Positions 10,264-21,884 of a stretch of 62,000 bases of DNA are shown one piece after another (position 1 is the first letter of the stretch; each line of letters starts with the position of its first letter). The stretch comes from Adiantum capillus-veneris (taxonomy: Eukaryota > Streptophyta > Polypodiopsida > Polypodiales > Pteridaceae), in NCBI GenBank assembly GCA_014529385.2, contig CM043962.1, positions 41,525,098-41,587,097 on the forward strand, read 5' to 3'. The notes under the pieces were generated by a model. That model worked only from the letters and a program-made list of their open reading frames with translations. It made no database searches and had not been told where the DNA came from. The translations under genes and the position numbers were made by a program.

Positions 10264-12232
10264 TCATTGATTCTTAATAGGCTCAATATACCTCAAATAT
10301 AGCACATGGAAGAAACGAGGTAATTCTTCCTCCTTGGCAAGAATGGCATAAAGTAAAACTGGTGAGTCTGGAACAAATTCCAAAAATTTCATCACCATTT
10401 GATTCCCTTCGTGCATCATTTTCCTAGTAATTTTGACTAGATGATAAAGACCCTTAAGATGCACTTCCTGTTTCCTTAGTGTAATCTGGGTCTTCTCCCC
10501 CTTGCTATTGGTGGCTTTGTTCTCCAGTAATTCCTTGATCTACTGGTCCAGAACTCCTATGGCACTCTCCATCTGAATCAACATTTCTTTGATCTTGATA
10601 CAAATGTCCTTCATGCAATGATAGGTGGGCTTAGTTATTAGAAACGTTTTAGTTGTAATCCTTGAGCTTGCAAATTATCAGGAGGTGTCTTTGATGTGGG
10701 GAGTACTTTCCAGATCATCAGTAATGATACACTATTCTTGCCTAACACCTGGACACAACTAGGGTGAGGAGGCAACTGGCAGACTTGTTGATTGTGATAG
10801 ATCATTATCTTCCAATCATTGACCATCCTTTTGGTAGCAACATAAAGCATCTTGGATCCCTCTAGATCAAAATAGATGGCTTTATCATGTAGGAACTCTT
10901 GAATTTGCAGTGCTCTTTGATTTTTCTTACTCAAGGTCAGAAGATCAAAGGAATGATGATGGTCAGAATTAGAGTCTGAGTTAGGCATGCACTCCTTAAC
11001 TTTATTAAGTTGAAGTACTACTCCAGACTGCAATCTTGATTGGTGATGTGTCTGCTACTAGGATGAGTCTAGTCTTGGATGTTTTGGTGTTTAAGTTTTT
11101 CCCTGAGCATCCCCCTCTTTACGTTCATTAGAGCCTCACTCCTCATTGTCTTCTCCCCTCATCCTCCTTTGCTGACCCTGGTGATGTAGGAGATAGTGGG
11201 TGGTCATCATCATCATCATCCTTATCATCATTGACCTGGTTGATGGGGTCTATCCCTTTTTCCTTAGGCTCATCCTTCTCATCCTTGTCATAGTCTTCAT
11301 CTCATGCCTTCTGGTTGTTGAGAAACTCCATATCATGGCTTCATTAACCAGTGCAGTGCTGTATTTCTTCATCTTTTTTTGTAGATTAGACTGAAGAAAC
11401 TCTACCTCCTTTTGTGCATTAGCCAGATTTAGAGTGAGGTCTCAATATGCATCCACAATGTCCACCAAGGATTGATAGATATACTTTTCAAGTATAGCCT
11501 TTTTCATTAGGTTATGAGTTTGATGAAGTGTTCTATAGTCATTCCTTCTTAAGTTCAACAATCTTTTAAACCTTTCCACTGCCTATTGAGGCAACCTTTT
11601 CTCTTCTTTCATTACTACATTTTCAACCGTCAAACTGTCTATCTTTTGCTAGAGGGTAGATATCATACGGGCACTTTGATTTTGGTCAATTTGAAAATGC
11701 AATATTTGTTTCCCCCAATCTACTTTTTCTTTCTTCAACGAGTCAACTTATAACTTAGTTTGTTGCAGTTCTTCCTTTAGAGCAGCCATTTCTGTATTGA
11801 AGACTGATGCTTGGGCCTCCATCATTTGCCCTATGGAATTCAAAATTGTATTCCATCATGATTGGATGGTAGCTGCACATCCCTTCGTAATGGAATTAGG
11901 ACCTGTTTGATTGGTTTCATACATCATAGGAAAAGAGTAGGGTAATAGGGCTTTGTATGGCTTTTTCATTATTAGTCTTCCCTTCAATGGCTATTTCAGT
12001 AGTTGCTGTAACCTGTCCAATTTGACCAATTGCGTTGATGTTTGACCTACTTTCTGAGTTCGATCTACACTGCTGCCAGATGCCTGATCTTTTCCTTTAG
12101 TTTGCTATGTACTGGTCTCGGTTGGAATGGTCCTTGGCTTAGCTTCTCCCACACTAGTTTTGACTGATCTTTAGTTGCTTTGTTGGGTCACTTGGCAAGT
12201 ACATTCCCTTGTTTCTTGCATCCATAACATTT
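10264..12232 (-). pseudogene. Decayed zinc-knuckle and coiled-coil protein, probably transposon-derived
   Basis: Read on the minus strand from 12232, a CCHC zinc knuckle can be seen at 12229-12188 (CYGCKKQG...), with its His changed to Asn and its last Cys turned into TGA. Downstream follow a Thr/Ser/Gln-rich linker, then a heptad-like segment (MAALKEELQQTKL, then VDSLKKEKVDWGKQ) around 11850-11690, further charged helices, and two short open frames at 11033-10638 and 10464-10264. Several in-frame stops and frameshifts interrupt it. A knuckle followed by a coiled coil would suit a gag or LINE ORF1 type protein, but I recognise no specific family. It abuts the plus-strand gypsy gag fragment. 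Confidence 0.45.
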
Positions 12233-12689
12233 AAGGGTTTAAGCATGTATTGGTGGTACCACTATTTCACCTTTTTTGGGGTACCATTATTTCACTTTTT
12301 GGGGTACCACCAAGAGACTAATTTGGAAAGGAATTTGTGATGAATTCAAAAACGAAAAGGGGAATTTCAAAACGTTAATGGCCTTAGTAGTTGGAAGGGC
12401 CATTGATTGTAGGGTGGGGCATCTCAGTCATCATTTCAAGGTATGTGTGATGTGACTTGTCATAGGACGACGTCGACGTCAACTTTTTCCCGCATTGTCG
12501 AGAAATTTGCGGTTTTTGCCAGGAAAGCACCAAGCTTATGGCTGTGAGAGTTTGTGAGAGAACTCAACAAAAACTATATGAAGGAGTTAAACCATAGATG
12601 CCATGAAGAATAGGGTTTGGAAAGAAGTGCAACCAAAGAAGACACACTCTTTCTCTCTTGCACTCACACACACAAAGAAAGAACACAAA

Positions 12690-13125
12690 AGAGAGTGTCA
12701 AAACAACACAAAGATGAAAACATCAAGGCTATGGTCATATCGTATCATGGGGAGTATGAAAGGGTTAATAGATGAGTTAATGGCATTCAATCTTGGCTGA
12801 CCAAATAGTCTACAAATTGTTCTTTGGAATTGTAGTTTTGTGCTTACCATAATATATATATTTTGTATAGTGATTGGAATTAATTGTGTGTACAAATCCT
12901 CTTGGTTCATAGCAAGATAACTACGCTTACATCAAAAGAAAAATTATAGTCTATGAGAGGTAGTATGATGGGATCCGGTGATAGAAGTATTTCATTGAGC
13001 CTTTCAGGGCCGAAAAGAAACACTATACGTTGTTGAAAGTGTATTTTACGGCTAATCCATACGTTAATTCTAATAGATCGTACAGAGTGAAAGCGATAGA
13101 AATGATCATCATGTGGGTTATTCAT
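12690..13125. repeat. Degenerate tandem duplication of about 210 bp
   Basis: Two adjacent blocks (about 12698-12910 and 12907-13125) read on the minus strand give similar peptides, for example FILPMIRYDHSLDVF and IILPLIDYNFSFDVS, with matching flanks (RLFGQPRLN / FLFGPERLN). That shows an old duplication; it does not prove coding. The rest of 12233-13820 holds AT runs (13342-13360) and nothing recognisable. Confidence 0.4.
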
Positions 13126-13819
13126 CTAGGATAGTATGTGAGAAATGTAGATATGAGAGAAATGTAGATATGAGAGAAGTGAAGAGATGAGAAGTTTCCC
13201 TCCCAAGCCCTATTCTTGCCCGTAGGCAATAAGGATACTGGGGGGAGAGATGTACCTGTAGCAAGGAGAACCTAAAATTTATAGAGAGGATGAATTACTA
13301 AGAGTGAGAGAGATAGGTTTTGTTAAGGAGATGAGATTAGATACATATATATATATATATTTTGGATTAGAGATGAAAATGAAAACAAGAAATCAAGAAA
13401 ACATCAATGTAGAACACATCTTACTTGACAAACCCTTCGGCACCATTATTGATGGAGAGAGAAGAAGAGGGGAGAATTCAATGTTGATTGATACGCCAAG
13501 TCCAAGACCTTCCTTGATTAGAGTTGATCTTCCAAGGATAGTGTACAAGAATAGCTAGTCTTCCTCTAGGAGAAAGTGAAGGCTTGGGTTTATGTTAATG
13601 GCTAAGTACAATTAGGCATTACTACACACTCCCTCAAAAATTCCTCTCATCAATGGCTTAAATGCTCGAGTTCTTTTCAAGGAAGAAAAGGTCCCCTTTT
13701 ATAGGTGAAGGGAACCCCAAGGGTTTACACAAGAAGAGAGGAGCCAGTGTGAATAGGAATTGGAAAAGTTGGAAATGAGTTGTCCCTGCATGATGTGGGC
13801 AGACTGGGGTCCAGTATTT

Positions 13820-14100
13820 TGATCATATCTCCTCAACTGTGGCTCCAAATAAAAAAGTAAAAATATGGGCAGAAACTTCAGCTCATTAGCTACGATTTTC
13901 ATTCTATAATCATTTTCCAATTCGGATTGGAACCTTGTGTTAAAAATTTCATCAAAATAGGGTTTATTTCTGGCAGCAAAAGTCTTCCTGTGGTCCCCTT
14001 AGCCTAGACTTTCATTTGATTCCAAAGGACACCTCATGCCATATGAAAGCATGAAATTGCTCTTTGACAACGTTTTGTAATCATGCTTGCAATAATGCAT
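13820..14100 (+). repeat. Dispersed repeat, related to 34150-34400
   Basis: The phrases CAGAAACTTCAGCTCATTAG...CCAATTCGG...TCATTTGATTCC...CATGCCA match, with many substitutions, 34195-34390 (AAAAGTTCAGCCCACGAG...CAAATTCGG...CATGCCAC). The wording is like plant LTR sequence, but no ends are visible. The stretch 14101-14750 holds nothing recognisable. Confidence 0.4.
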
Positions 14101-14751
14101 TAAAATAAATGTATCTTTGAAATCATGCCACCTAGTGTCCCACTAGGATTTGATTCCCTCCTAGTAGCTATTTAAAAAGAAATATAAGAAAAATATGAAA
14201 AATACATAGAATATATATATATTGGAGTTTACCCTAGATATAGGATCTAACTAGGGTGTGAGATGATAATGAGATAGTAGAAATAAAGAATCAATGCTTT
14301 TTGGCCCAAGTTAAAGAGGCGGAGCTATTGATGCTTTTCTCATAGTATTTTCTGATGGTAAAGTAAGAATAGGTTACCCTTGAGAAAAATAATAGGATGA
14401 GATAGAAGGCTTATTATTATACTTAAATATGTATATGTACATTATAAGAAAGATAATTATGTATCTAAAAAATTACAAGATAGATCTTGTAGCATGCGTT
14501 CCCACTATGTACGTGTCACAGCACGACAGCGTGCCAGGTGATCTCCTTGAGCTTCAACACAAACACTCGTCTCATTCACTCTCACTTCTGTTCTGCCGGA
14601 CTAAGAAGTTAAACCCTAGTGCTGAGGTTTGCAAACATCTTATTCAGTCTTGCCTCTGCTCTGGTGTACTGAGAAGGTTAACCTATTACCATTTTGAACT
14701 GCTGAGGTTTCCATGCCTGCATGTGTCGTTTTTTTGTTGCTTTTGAAGTGA

Positions 14752-14995
14752 AGCTTTGCATGAATCATGAATACTGTAGCACTTGGAGCTACAGGTATGC
14801 ATGCATTAGTCTTTCTCCTTGTGCTCATAAGACATACATCCTTTTCGCAAACAGAGGTCACCTACCGTGCTCATAAACAGTTTGCATGCCCCCTTTTGCC
14901 TGTTTGCTTTACCGAAGTCAAGCTTTGCATGCATCATACTGTAGCACTTGGAGCTGTAGGCATTAGTCTTTCTCTGCATGCTCATAAGCTCATCC
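14752..14995 (+). repeat. Local direct duplication, 169 bp apart
   Basis: AGCTTTGCATG...ACTGTAGCACTTGGAGCT...AGGCATTAGTCTTTCTC occurs at 14752-14832 and again from 14921, with small indels. A GTGCTCATAAG phrase follows in both. No coding function is evident. Confidence 0.65.
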
Positions 14996-15390
14996 TCTTT
15001 ACTGTACAGTCAAGCTGTAGGCTGCAAGATGAAGTCACCTGCACGCGGTTTACCAAGGCACAAGACCGAGAAGGGCACAATGTCTGAACCTTAATTTCAA
15101 GATCAAACCCCTCCAACCAATGAGCTCGCGATGCGAAGCAGTCCATCAAAAGTGGTGGTAAAGGATCTACTTGGCACTTTGGAATGCATTGCATCCAACT
15201 CAAAGTGTCAATGAAGTCATCGAAAAATATGCATGTGTATGTTTTGCATTTTTTTTTTCATTGCTTCAATGTTTGCAAAGCTGGGCTTTCAACAAGCTCC
15301 GTTTTCTGGTGCTTGCAACAATAGAGTACCCACGGCTATCAAGATTTTGCTTCTCGGCCGAGGAACTGCATGAGGAGTACGAGCCAGCCT

Positions 15391-16199
15391 AGAGGGGAAG
15401 CTCCCTAAAGAGCTCACAGATAAAGATACCCCCGATGAGGAGTGGCTGAGTGTCTTCAAGTGTCTGCACAAGAAAATCACAAAGCTATTTCTCAACCATG
15501 TGAGGGATGAGTTCATTGATGAATGCTGGCTTGTGTACCAGAAGGTATATCAAGCAACCCCATCCAATGGTGAGATGCTAGCAAAATTTGCACGAGGTTT
15601 TGTGTATGAAGGTGTCCAGCAACAGCGAGTGATTCGACTGGACATTGGATTGCACGGGCAAGGTTTGGTGGTAGTGTCCTTGAAAATTGCAAGATGCAAA
15701 AAGGGGGTTTGGAGAGGAAGATAACAAGTTCCGCACTGATTATGGCTTGATAGGTGTCATTCAAATAGAAGCATCTATCTGTGATGGTGCCTTGTCATCA
15801 ATACCGACAACGTTAGCAAGCAATCTGCAACCATTTCAGGCAGTAGAGACGCCAATGTATATTCAGCTGGTGCTTAACATGGCGGAGGGACTTAGTGGCC
15901 AAGAGAATGAGCAAAAAAGGCTGATGGGCGAGGTGAAAGTGTAGCTGCAGGAAAAGAGGGACCTGTGGCTTAGAAATGAAGGGCATTTTTCTGATTTCAG
16001 TGACTTCTACGGGGAATTGGACCAACTAAACAAGGAGCTGGAGGTGCTTAAGACCTCACCTGATTCAGATCCACGGGAGGTAGACCGCAAAGAGGTAGAG
16101 GTCACAGCTATCACCAAGATGCTGTCCAAGGCAGGTGAAACACTGATTCAGGGCAACTTAAAGAAGATTTGGACTCTTTGCAGGTCAGCTTGCTGCTAA
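15391..16199 (+). pseudogene. Unrecognised coding fragment with coiled coil
   Basis: Two frames form a plausible protein. The first (about 15391-15724) reads LPKELTDKDTPDEEWLSVF, HVRDEFIDECWLVYQK and RLDIGLHGQGLVVVSLKIA. The second (15687-16199) reads YGLIGVIQIEASICDGAL and, beyond one TAG at 15942-15944, a charged helical region with FYGELDQLNKELEVLK and VEVTAITKMLSKAGETLIQG. The frame change lies near 15690-15720. The end GCAG/GTCAGC at about 16181 could be a splice donor, followed by a minisatellite. I do not recognise the family. It may be the upstream exon of the same host locus as 19760-21463. Confidence 0.45.
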
Positions 16200-17170
16200 A
16201 AGTTCCTATAAGTGCTTTGTGATAAATTCAAATTGCTCAAATAGATAAGAAGAATGTGTTGACCAAGTGGTTGGAGTTAAGACTAGATATGCTTCATGTT
16301 ATGAAGTGCTTTGAGATAGGTGTAAACTGATTACTTGAAGTAGGAATTGCTGACCAAGTGGTTAGAAAAGGCTTCATAGTGCTCACAAGTGCCTAGAAAG
16401 TGCTAGTAAATGCCTTAAAAGCACCTATAAGTGCTTTGAAGTGCTCAATGGTGCCTACAATATGCTTGATAGGTGGTAAGAAAGTGTTTCAAAGTGGTGA
16501 AAGGGTCCTTCAAAGTACTTTGAAGTGCTTTGATATAGCTCTACTTTCTAGGTGCTTATGAAGTTTTGACCAAGTGGTAAGTTTTGATTTATGGTGCAAA
16601 GAAAGTGGTAGCCAGGTGGTTAGAAAGTGCTCCAGAATACTGAATGGTGCTTAGAAAGTATTTGAAAGTGCTTTCAAGGTACCAATCTGCAATCTAAAGC
16701 ACTTTAACTGCTCACAAGGATTAAAATTGGTGTCTAGGTGGTATAAGAAAGTGCTTTGAAGTGCTTATTATTGGTCAATAGGCGGTCACAAGTGATTTGA
16801 AATGATTTTTAGCTAAGAAAGTGGTAAACAAGTGCTTTGAAAGTGCTATGACGAAAGTGCTTTGAAGTGCTTAAGTTGACTAATAAATGGTCAAGAAGTG
16901 ATTTGAAATGCTTTTTGGTACCAAGAAAGTGGTAACCAGGTGCTTTGAAAGTGCTTTAAAAGTGGTAGCTAGGTGCTTAGAAAGTGGTGACCAAGTGGTT
17001 AGAAAGTGCTCTAAAGTGCTGAATGGTGCTAATAGGTGGTAAAAAAGTGCTAAACAAGTTGTTAGAAAGCGCTAAGAAATGACTAGAAGGCATTTTGATA
17101 AGATTTGTCAAGCATTTTTTTATTTGCTTTGAATTATTTAGAAGAAGTTGAATAGAAGCATTCAAGCTTG
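16200..17170. repeat. Degenerate minisatellite built on AAGTGCTTTGAA / AAGTGGTTAGAAA
   Basis: Almost 1 kb is composed of variants of AAGTGCTTTGAAAGTGCT, CCAAGTGGTTAGAAAGTGCT and GGTAAGAAAGTGGT with irregular spacing. It follows a possible splice donor. The same words (AAGTGGTTAG, CAAGTGGT) form the minisatellite at 21885-22640. Confidence 0.75.
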
Positions 17171-18274
17171 TGTACTTAAGCCCATTCAAGCATGAAATGA
17201 TCTTACTCTCCGTTGTTGTTTATGCTCTGGTTGGTAGGAAAGGAATATGGTTTTGGAATTTGAATTAGAAGCCTTGACATTGGAGAGGGGGAATGGGGGA
17301 ACACACCCGGCACAAACACAAGGGCCTCTCTATAGCTCAAGGTATCCACTATCCTCTCAAAAAACACCTTTGAAAACACACTTTACACTAGCAGACCACC
17401 GCCTGCTCAATTTCCAATGTCCACACACTCCACAAACCCACCACACAAAGCAAAACTACTGCCACGGTCTGTCTCCACCCTTACACATGCACACAACCAC
17501 TCAGTCTCACTCTCTCACACAAAACACCATCGGTCCAAGGGGGCACACACATCCGCACTGCCGGCACCGAGGGGAACATGAAAGCAGGAGAAAGAGAATG
17601 GGGGAAAGGGAAACAACAACAAGATGGGGCAACGGTGGCTTGATTGCACTTCAAAAGGCACGTACACTGGCCTGCACTGCCATCACCATGGCCATTTTCA
17701 TGAGAAAATACAAAAGGCTTTGATAGTCACACTCCTCTCTCAAAGAGCTCCACTTTGCAGGCTTCAAACGACACCAAAAAGCAAAAAAAAAAAGCCTCTA
17801 ATTTGGATGAAAATTTGACTTTTATAGGGGGGGTCTTCAACTTTGGAAACTGCTCTCACATTGAACATCTGGCATCTCAATTTTAGCATCTTTTGGAAGG
17901 GGTAGCCACCTTGCTTCATTTGCTCAATTCCTCTCTCTTTTGCACTTGGGGGAGGGCATTAGCGATGTCGCTATTGCCCCCTAGGCTTCTTTTTATTTTT
18001 TTCCTTTTTTCTTCATTTTTTACCTCTTTGGGCTACCCAAACTTTGCACTGCCCTTCTGGTTCTTTTTTTATCACCTCTATCCGGTTTCCTTGACCTTTT
18101 TCCCACCAGCCTCCTCTCTCTCTATTTCTTCTCCCTTTTGGTCCGGCTCCCATCTCCCACTTTGTCTTGGTTTGCCCTTGCTCTTGTTTTGTCCAGTCTT
18201 TGCTTGCCTTACCTCGGCCTGGGCGCCCTGGGAATGAGCCTTGCCCTTGCCTTGTGCACATGGCAGCCCTCGGG

Positions 18275-18383
<109 letters not shown>

Positions 18384-18488
18384 GATTGACCCCTTGACTT
18401 GTCTCGGGCTGCTTTACCTTGGGTCTCCTCTCTCTTCCTTGCTCACATGAAACCTCCCCTACCCCATGGCATTCGCAATGTCACTATT

Positions 18489-18515
18489 GGGGGGGGGGGG
18501 GGGGGGGGGGGGGGG
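18489..18515 (+). repeat. Poly(G), 27 bases
   Basis: A pure G run directly after the palindromic motif TCACTATT. Copy B has GGGCCCCGAGGGG at this place. Run length is prone to sequencing error. Confidence 0.9.
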
Positions 18516-19759
18516 TGACTCATTTTTTTAAAATGGGGGCCCCTTGAGGTGCGGGCACGGTCCCTTGCAAAACTGCACATCATCAAGCTACGGCCCCCGG
18601 CCACCGGCTCCTCCCTTTCCTCCTCACACGGGCACGCACCACCGGCACCACCCCTCCTGGCCAAAACACCACCTGCTCCGCCCCGCCGCTTGCGCACAGC
18701 GCTGGAAGTGCCACTAAGCTCTCACGCCATAGCTCACGGGAGTCTAAGCTCCCCACACTCCACCTTGTGATTCAAGAAGGCCACATGGCCCAACCCATAT
18801 AGTGTGCGCTCTGGAGGCGTTGCCGCGCATGTGGACTTAGTTTATGCGCCATGTGGCAGCCTGGGTGCCTTCTCCAAAAAAGTCCCTTTTCATGAAAATG
18901 CTCCACTAAAAGAACCCCCCAATGCCCAACTTTTTTGGCCTCTTTTAACGTGTAGCACCTCCCCGTTCACATGCTCAATAAGCAGTTTGTCAAACTCAGT
19001 GGGAAGAACCTCTTGCCAGCTCCGAACCACCTGAACCTCGTCACACTTCGGTCTTGGTGTGCCTTCGAACAATGCGTGCAGAAAACCAAAAAAAATCATA
19101 TGGCACCCCGCGTTCATTGCGAACTGCTGACTTTGACTTGCAATAACTCCTGGCTCCGAGCTCCGATTGGGATTCTGTCAATTACTCCTAGCTCCACATG
19201 AAGCATACCATCCACCAAACACCTGACTAGCTCCAGAAAACACCAGATAGCACATCCTTCGATGCGGTCCACTTGGCCCATAACTGGCCCCCAAAACAAC
19301 TTCTGATAGCCATAACTTGCTATCCAGAGCTCCGATTAACAATCCGAGAAGACATGCATGCTCCATAATTTGAGCTCTACACATGCATCCACTGACACCT
19401 GTCTGGGACACCTGTCCGCAGCTGCCCTGTCTGTCGGGGATCTGCAACACCTTCTAACTTTGTACTTGAGTATCTTGAGCACCGGGGCTCCGTTTGGCGA
19501 GCCGTTTGGACTGGCTTCTAGAGCACATTGAACACTACATTTCAGAGCATTGACTGATCACTTGGTACATCTTCATTGGCCATCCCAATTGAGCCAAATT
19601 GGAGCTGTTTTAGCCTAAAAATCTGCCTTGGGCATACATTCTTGCTTCCCTTTGGCTGCCCAGGACCTTGGTACTTGCGTTAGCAGTGCACCTGCCTGTC
19701 GCCTTTGCTTGGCATAGACCATTTTCGAGCTCGGACCGACTTTGGTTGCACCAATGTCT

Positions 19760-20061
19760 CAAAGAGCATTTATGGATACAACCATCAAATATATATCGAG
19801 GAAAAGGGTAGAGGCATCATTGTCTCCTCACCACCGACTAAATCTTCTATTTTGAAACCATTTGTGTGTATTGGGGGTGATTGTGTTGCATGTGGGAAAC
19901 CCCTCTCAGCTAACCAGATGGCAGGGTTATTCTCGCTAGAATGTCAACACAAATATCACCCATTTTGCTTTGCAGTTCTATACGGCACTATGGCAGAGTG
20001 CACTCACTCATTGTGCACAGTAAAGATTCCAAAAATTGCCAAGTGCTTGGCACTCGGTTGA
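19760..20061 (+). CDS. RING-H2-like zinc-binding segment, unrecognised gene
   Basis: The frame ends at TGA 20059-20061; I take coding to start after the GC-rich repeat end at 19758. It contains CVACGKPL...LECQHKYHPFC...AECTHSLC: a C-x2-C-x13-C-x-H-x2-H-x2-C core that matches RING-H2 spacing, with a final Cys pair spaced x4 instead of the usual x2. RING-H2 proteins are commonly E3 ubiquitin ligases; a function here is not established. No start codon is evident, so this is probably an internal exon of a decayed locus interrupted on its left by the repeat insertion. Confidence 0.4.
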
Positions 20062-20129
20062 GTACATAGAGCCGGAGGGTGGGTTCACTATACTCAGCTT
20101 CAATCCACTTGTCATTAAATAAGTCCCTT

Positions 20130-20631
20130 AACGTGATTTTTTTCTTCGCAAAAACCAATGCTGACAAAAGTTCTCATCTACTTGAGATTGACGAGAACAA
20201 TATAGAACTCTCTGAACTTGACGAGAACAACATAGAGCTATCTGAGGGTTTTCAGCATGGCAAGGCTATTGTAACAAGTGGGGATAGAGCGGAGGACCCC
20301 AAGGCTAAACCCTTCGTGGTTGAGAACCATGGCAAGGAAACCATTGGACATGACTCCAACAAGGTCTTAAATGACAACCAGGAAGGTAATGAAGTGCATA
20401 TATGTAGTGTTTGATTTTTTCTCGAGCAGATTTAGGTTTTTCCCCCTAAACCTTATTGTGATCCCAGAGGATAAAGTGGAGGACGTAGAGGATGTGGAGA
20501 CATTACTAGTAATTGCAGATACCCTGAGGAATAAATGCAAGCAGCAGCAAGATGAAGGAGTGCATCATCCAAATCCAAAGAAAAGTACTAATCAAGACCC
20601 CCCCAAAACCTGCACACATCGAAAACTTTAA
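20130..20631 (+). CDS. Two exons of an unrecognised gene with an 82-nt intron
   Basis: The upstream exon (open frame to 20385) has a small internal duplication, two copies of DENNIELSE around 20190-20245, and ends CAGGAAG/GTAATG. The downstream exon begins at 20468 after ATCCCAG. Splicing 20386-20467 joins the frames cleanly (...NDNQE / EDKVEDVEDVETLLVIADTL), which supports a real GT-AG intron. The second exon continues to a stop at 20629-20631. The protein is acidic and matches no family I know. From 20363 onward the sequence is duplicated at 28193. Confidence 0.45.
20386..20467 (+). other. Predicted intron (82 nt, GT-AG)
   Basis: Donor AAG/GTAATG, acceptor ATCCCAG/AGG, with T-rich sequence in between. 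Removing it keeps the frame across the join. The same intron is present in the duplicate copy (28216-28297). Confidence 0.5.
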
Positions 20632-20730
20632 GTTCCATGTGCCTTTTGTGCTATTTACTTATTTTGAATATAAGATAAATTTTTTGTCTCATGGTGTCAA
20701 TCTTCAGTACAATTTATTGGGTGTGGTTTT

Positions 20731-21463
20731 TTGGGCACTGTAGTAAAAATACAAGTGATTGATAATGTTGGGCACCAACATTGTGCTCAAGAAGACCTGA
20801 GGCACTTTGATCGGGAGACACCCCTAGTAACTCAGTTTCGTGTCCCTCACCTTTCGGAGGATAATAGGACTGCCTTGATCATTAATATTAATGATCTGCT
20901 TATTGTCACTCACGACAAGAGAGAGCCTAACGTGGACATGCTGCACTTTTGAAAGGTAAAGCAGGACAACAATATGAACCAATATGTGCACCATTTTGCA
21001 GAGTGGTTTGTTCTTGGGGATATCAAGATTGTTGAAGTGTACGTCAGGAACACAAGCCCTTACCGAGACTTAGAAAAGAGGTTAGAATTGTGCTTGCCTC
21101 AGGCCCGCAGGTGCTTGAATGGGTGGATTGTGAAGGAGGCATGAATTAGAAGCTCATGGATTGACGAGCAAGGGGAACATATACTCTTTCTAGTCTTGGG
21201 TACTTTTTGGAACGAGTTTCCACAATTCAGCAAAATGATAACACCCTCCTACTAGATGACAACTATCCGAGGTGCTTCTTGAACAACAAAGACTCCTATG
21301 TTATCTTGCCTTCTCTAGAGGACCAAATGAAAGACCAATGGGAGAGGTTTATGCATCATGAAGTTTTGCCATTTGTCTATGAGTGGAAGAAAACACATAA
21401 TTGATCGGAGTTGATCACTGCTTGTAAGCTAGATCCTAGCAGAAGAGGGTGGAAGACTCTTTG
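20731..21463 (+). pseudogene. Unrecognised coding remnant, copy 1
   Basis: Frame 20731-21255 reads VIDNVGHQHCAQEDLRHF, TQFRVPHLSEDNRTALI, INDLLIVTHDKREPNVDML, then a TGA (20950-20952), then FAEWFVLGDIKIVEVYV, LEKRLELCLPQARRCLNG, a second TGA (21142-21144) and ILFLVLGTFWNEFPQF. A shifted frame continues FLNNKDSYVILPSLEDQ, WERFMHHEVLPFVYEWKK to about 21463. The sense of the residues suggests a once real protein; I cannot assign it. The duplicate at 28561 lacks the second TGA. Confidence 0.45.
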
Positions 21464-21884
21464 AAAAGCTGAATCTGTGACGGAAAAATTATCAAGCGGA
21501 AAAGGCAAAGTGCTGCCTCCACCACCTCCACAAACACGTTATAAAAACCCGCCTTCAGATCTCCGGTCTCAACAGAAATCTTAAGAGTTGTGTACTTGTG
21601 ATCATTTATGTAAATACCCATAACGAGTTTGATAGTGTAACTCATGATGAGGAATTCTTTTTGTAAAATGGGGAAAAATCGACATTGTATTGCGGAATTC
21701 AATAACGATTTCTAATGTAGAAACATGATTTGCTATTCAATCGACCATTTTGTTGTGTGCCTTGCAAGACGTCTTATTATAAGTTGATTTTGAATTGTTT
21801 TAACAGTTTTTCTTAGGGATTTTGTAGAAGATAAATATGAGCGGTTAGTGGGCAGAAGTGCAAGCTATACCACTTGTGAACTGT
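21464..21884. other. No gene recognised
   Basis: A minus frame (21702-21436) of 88 codons is open in both duplicate copies, but it has no recognised motif and overlaps the plus coding remnant. Copies of this segment are nearly identical at 29294-29714. Confidence 0.3.
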
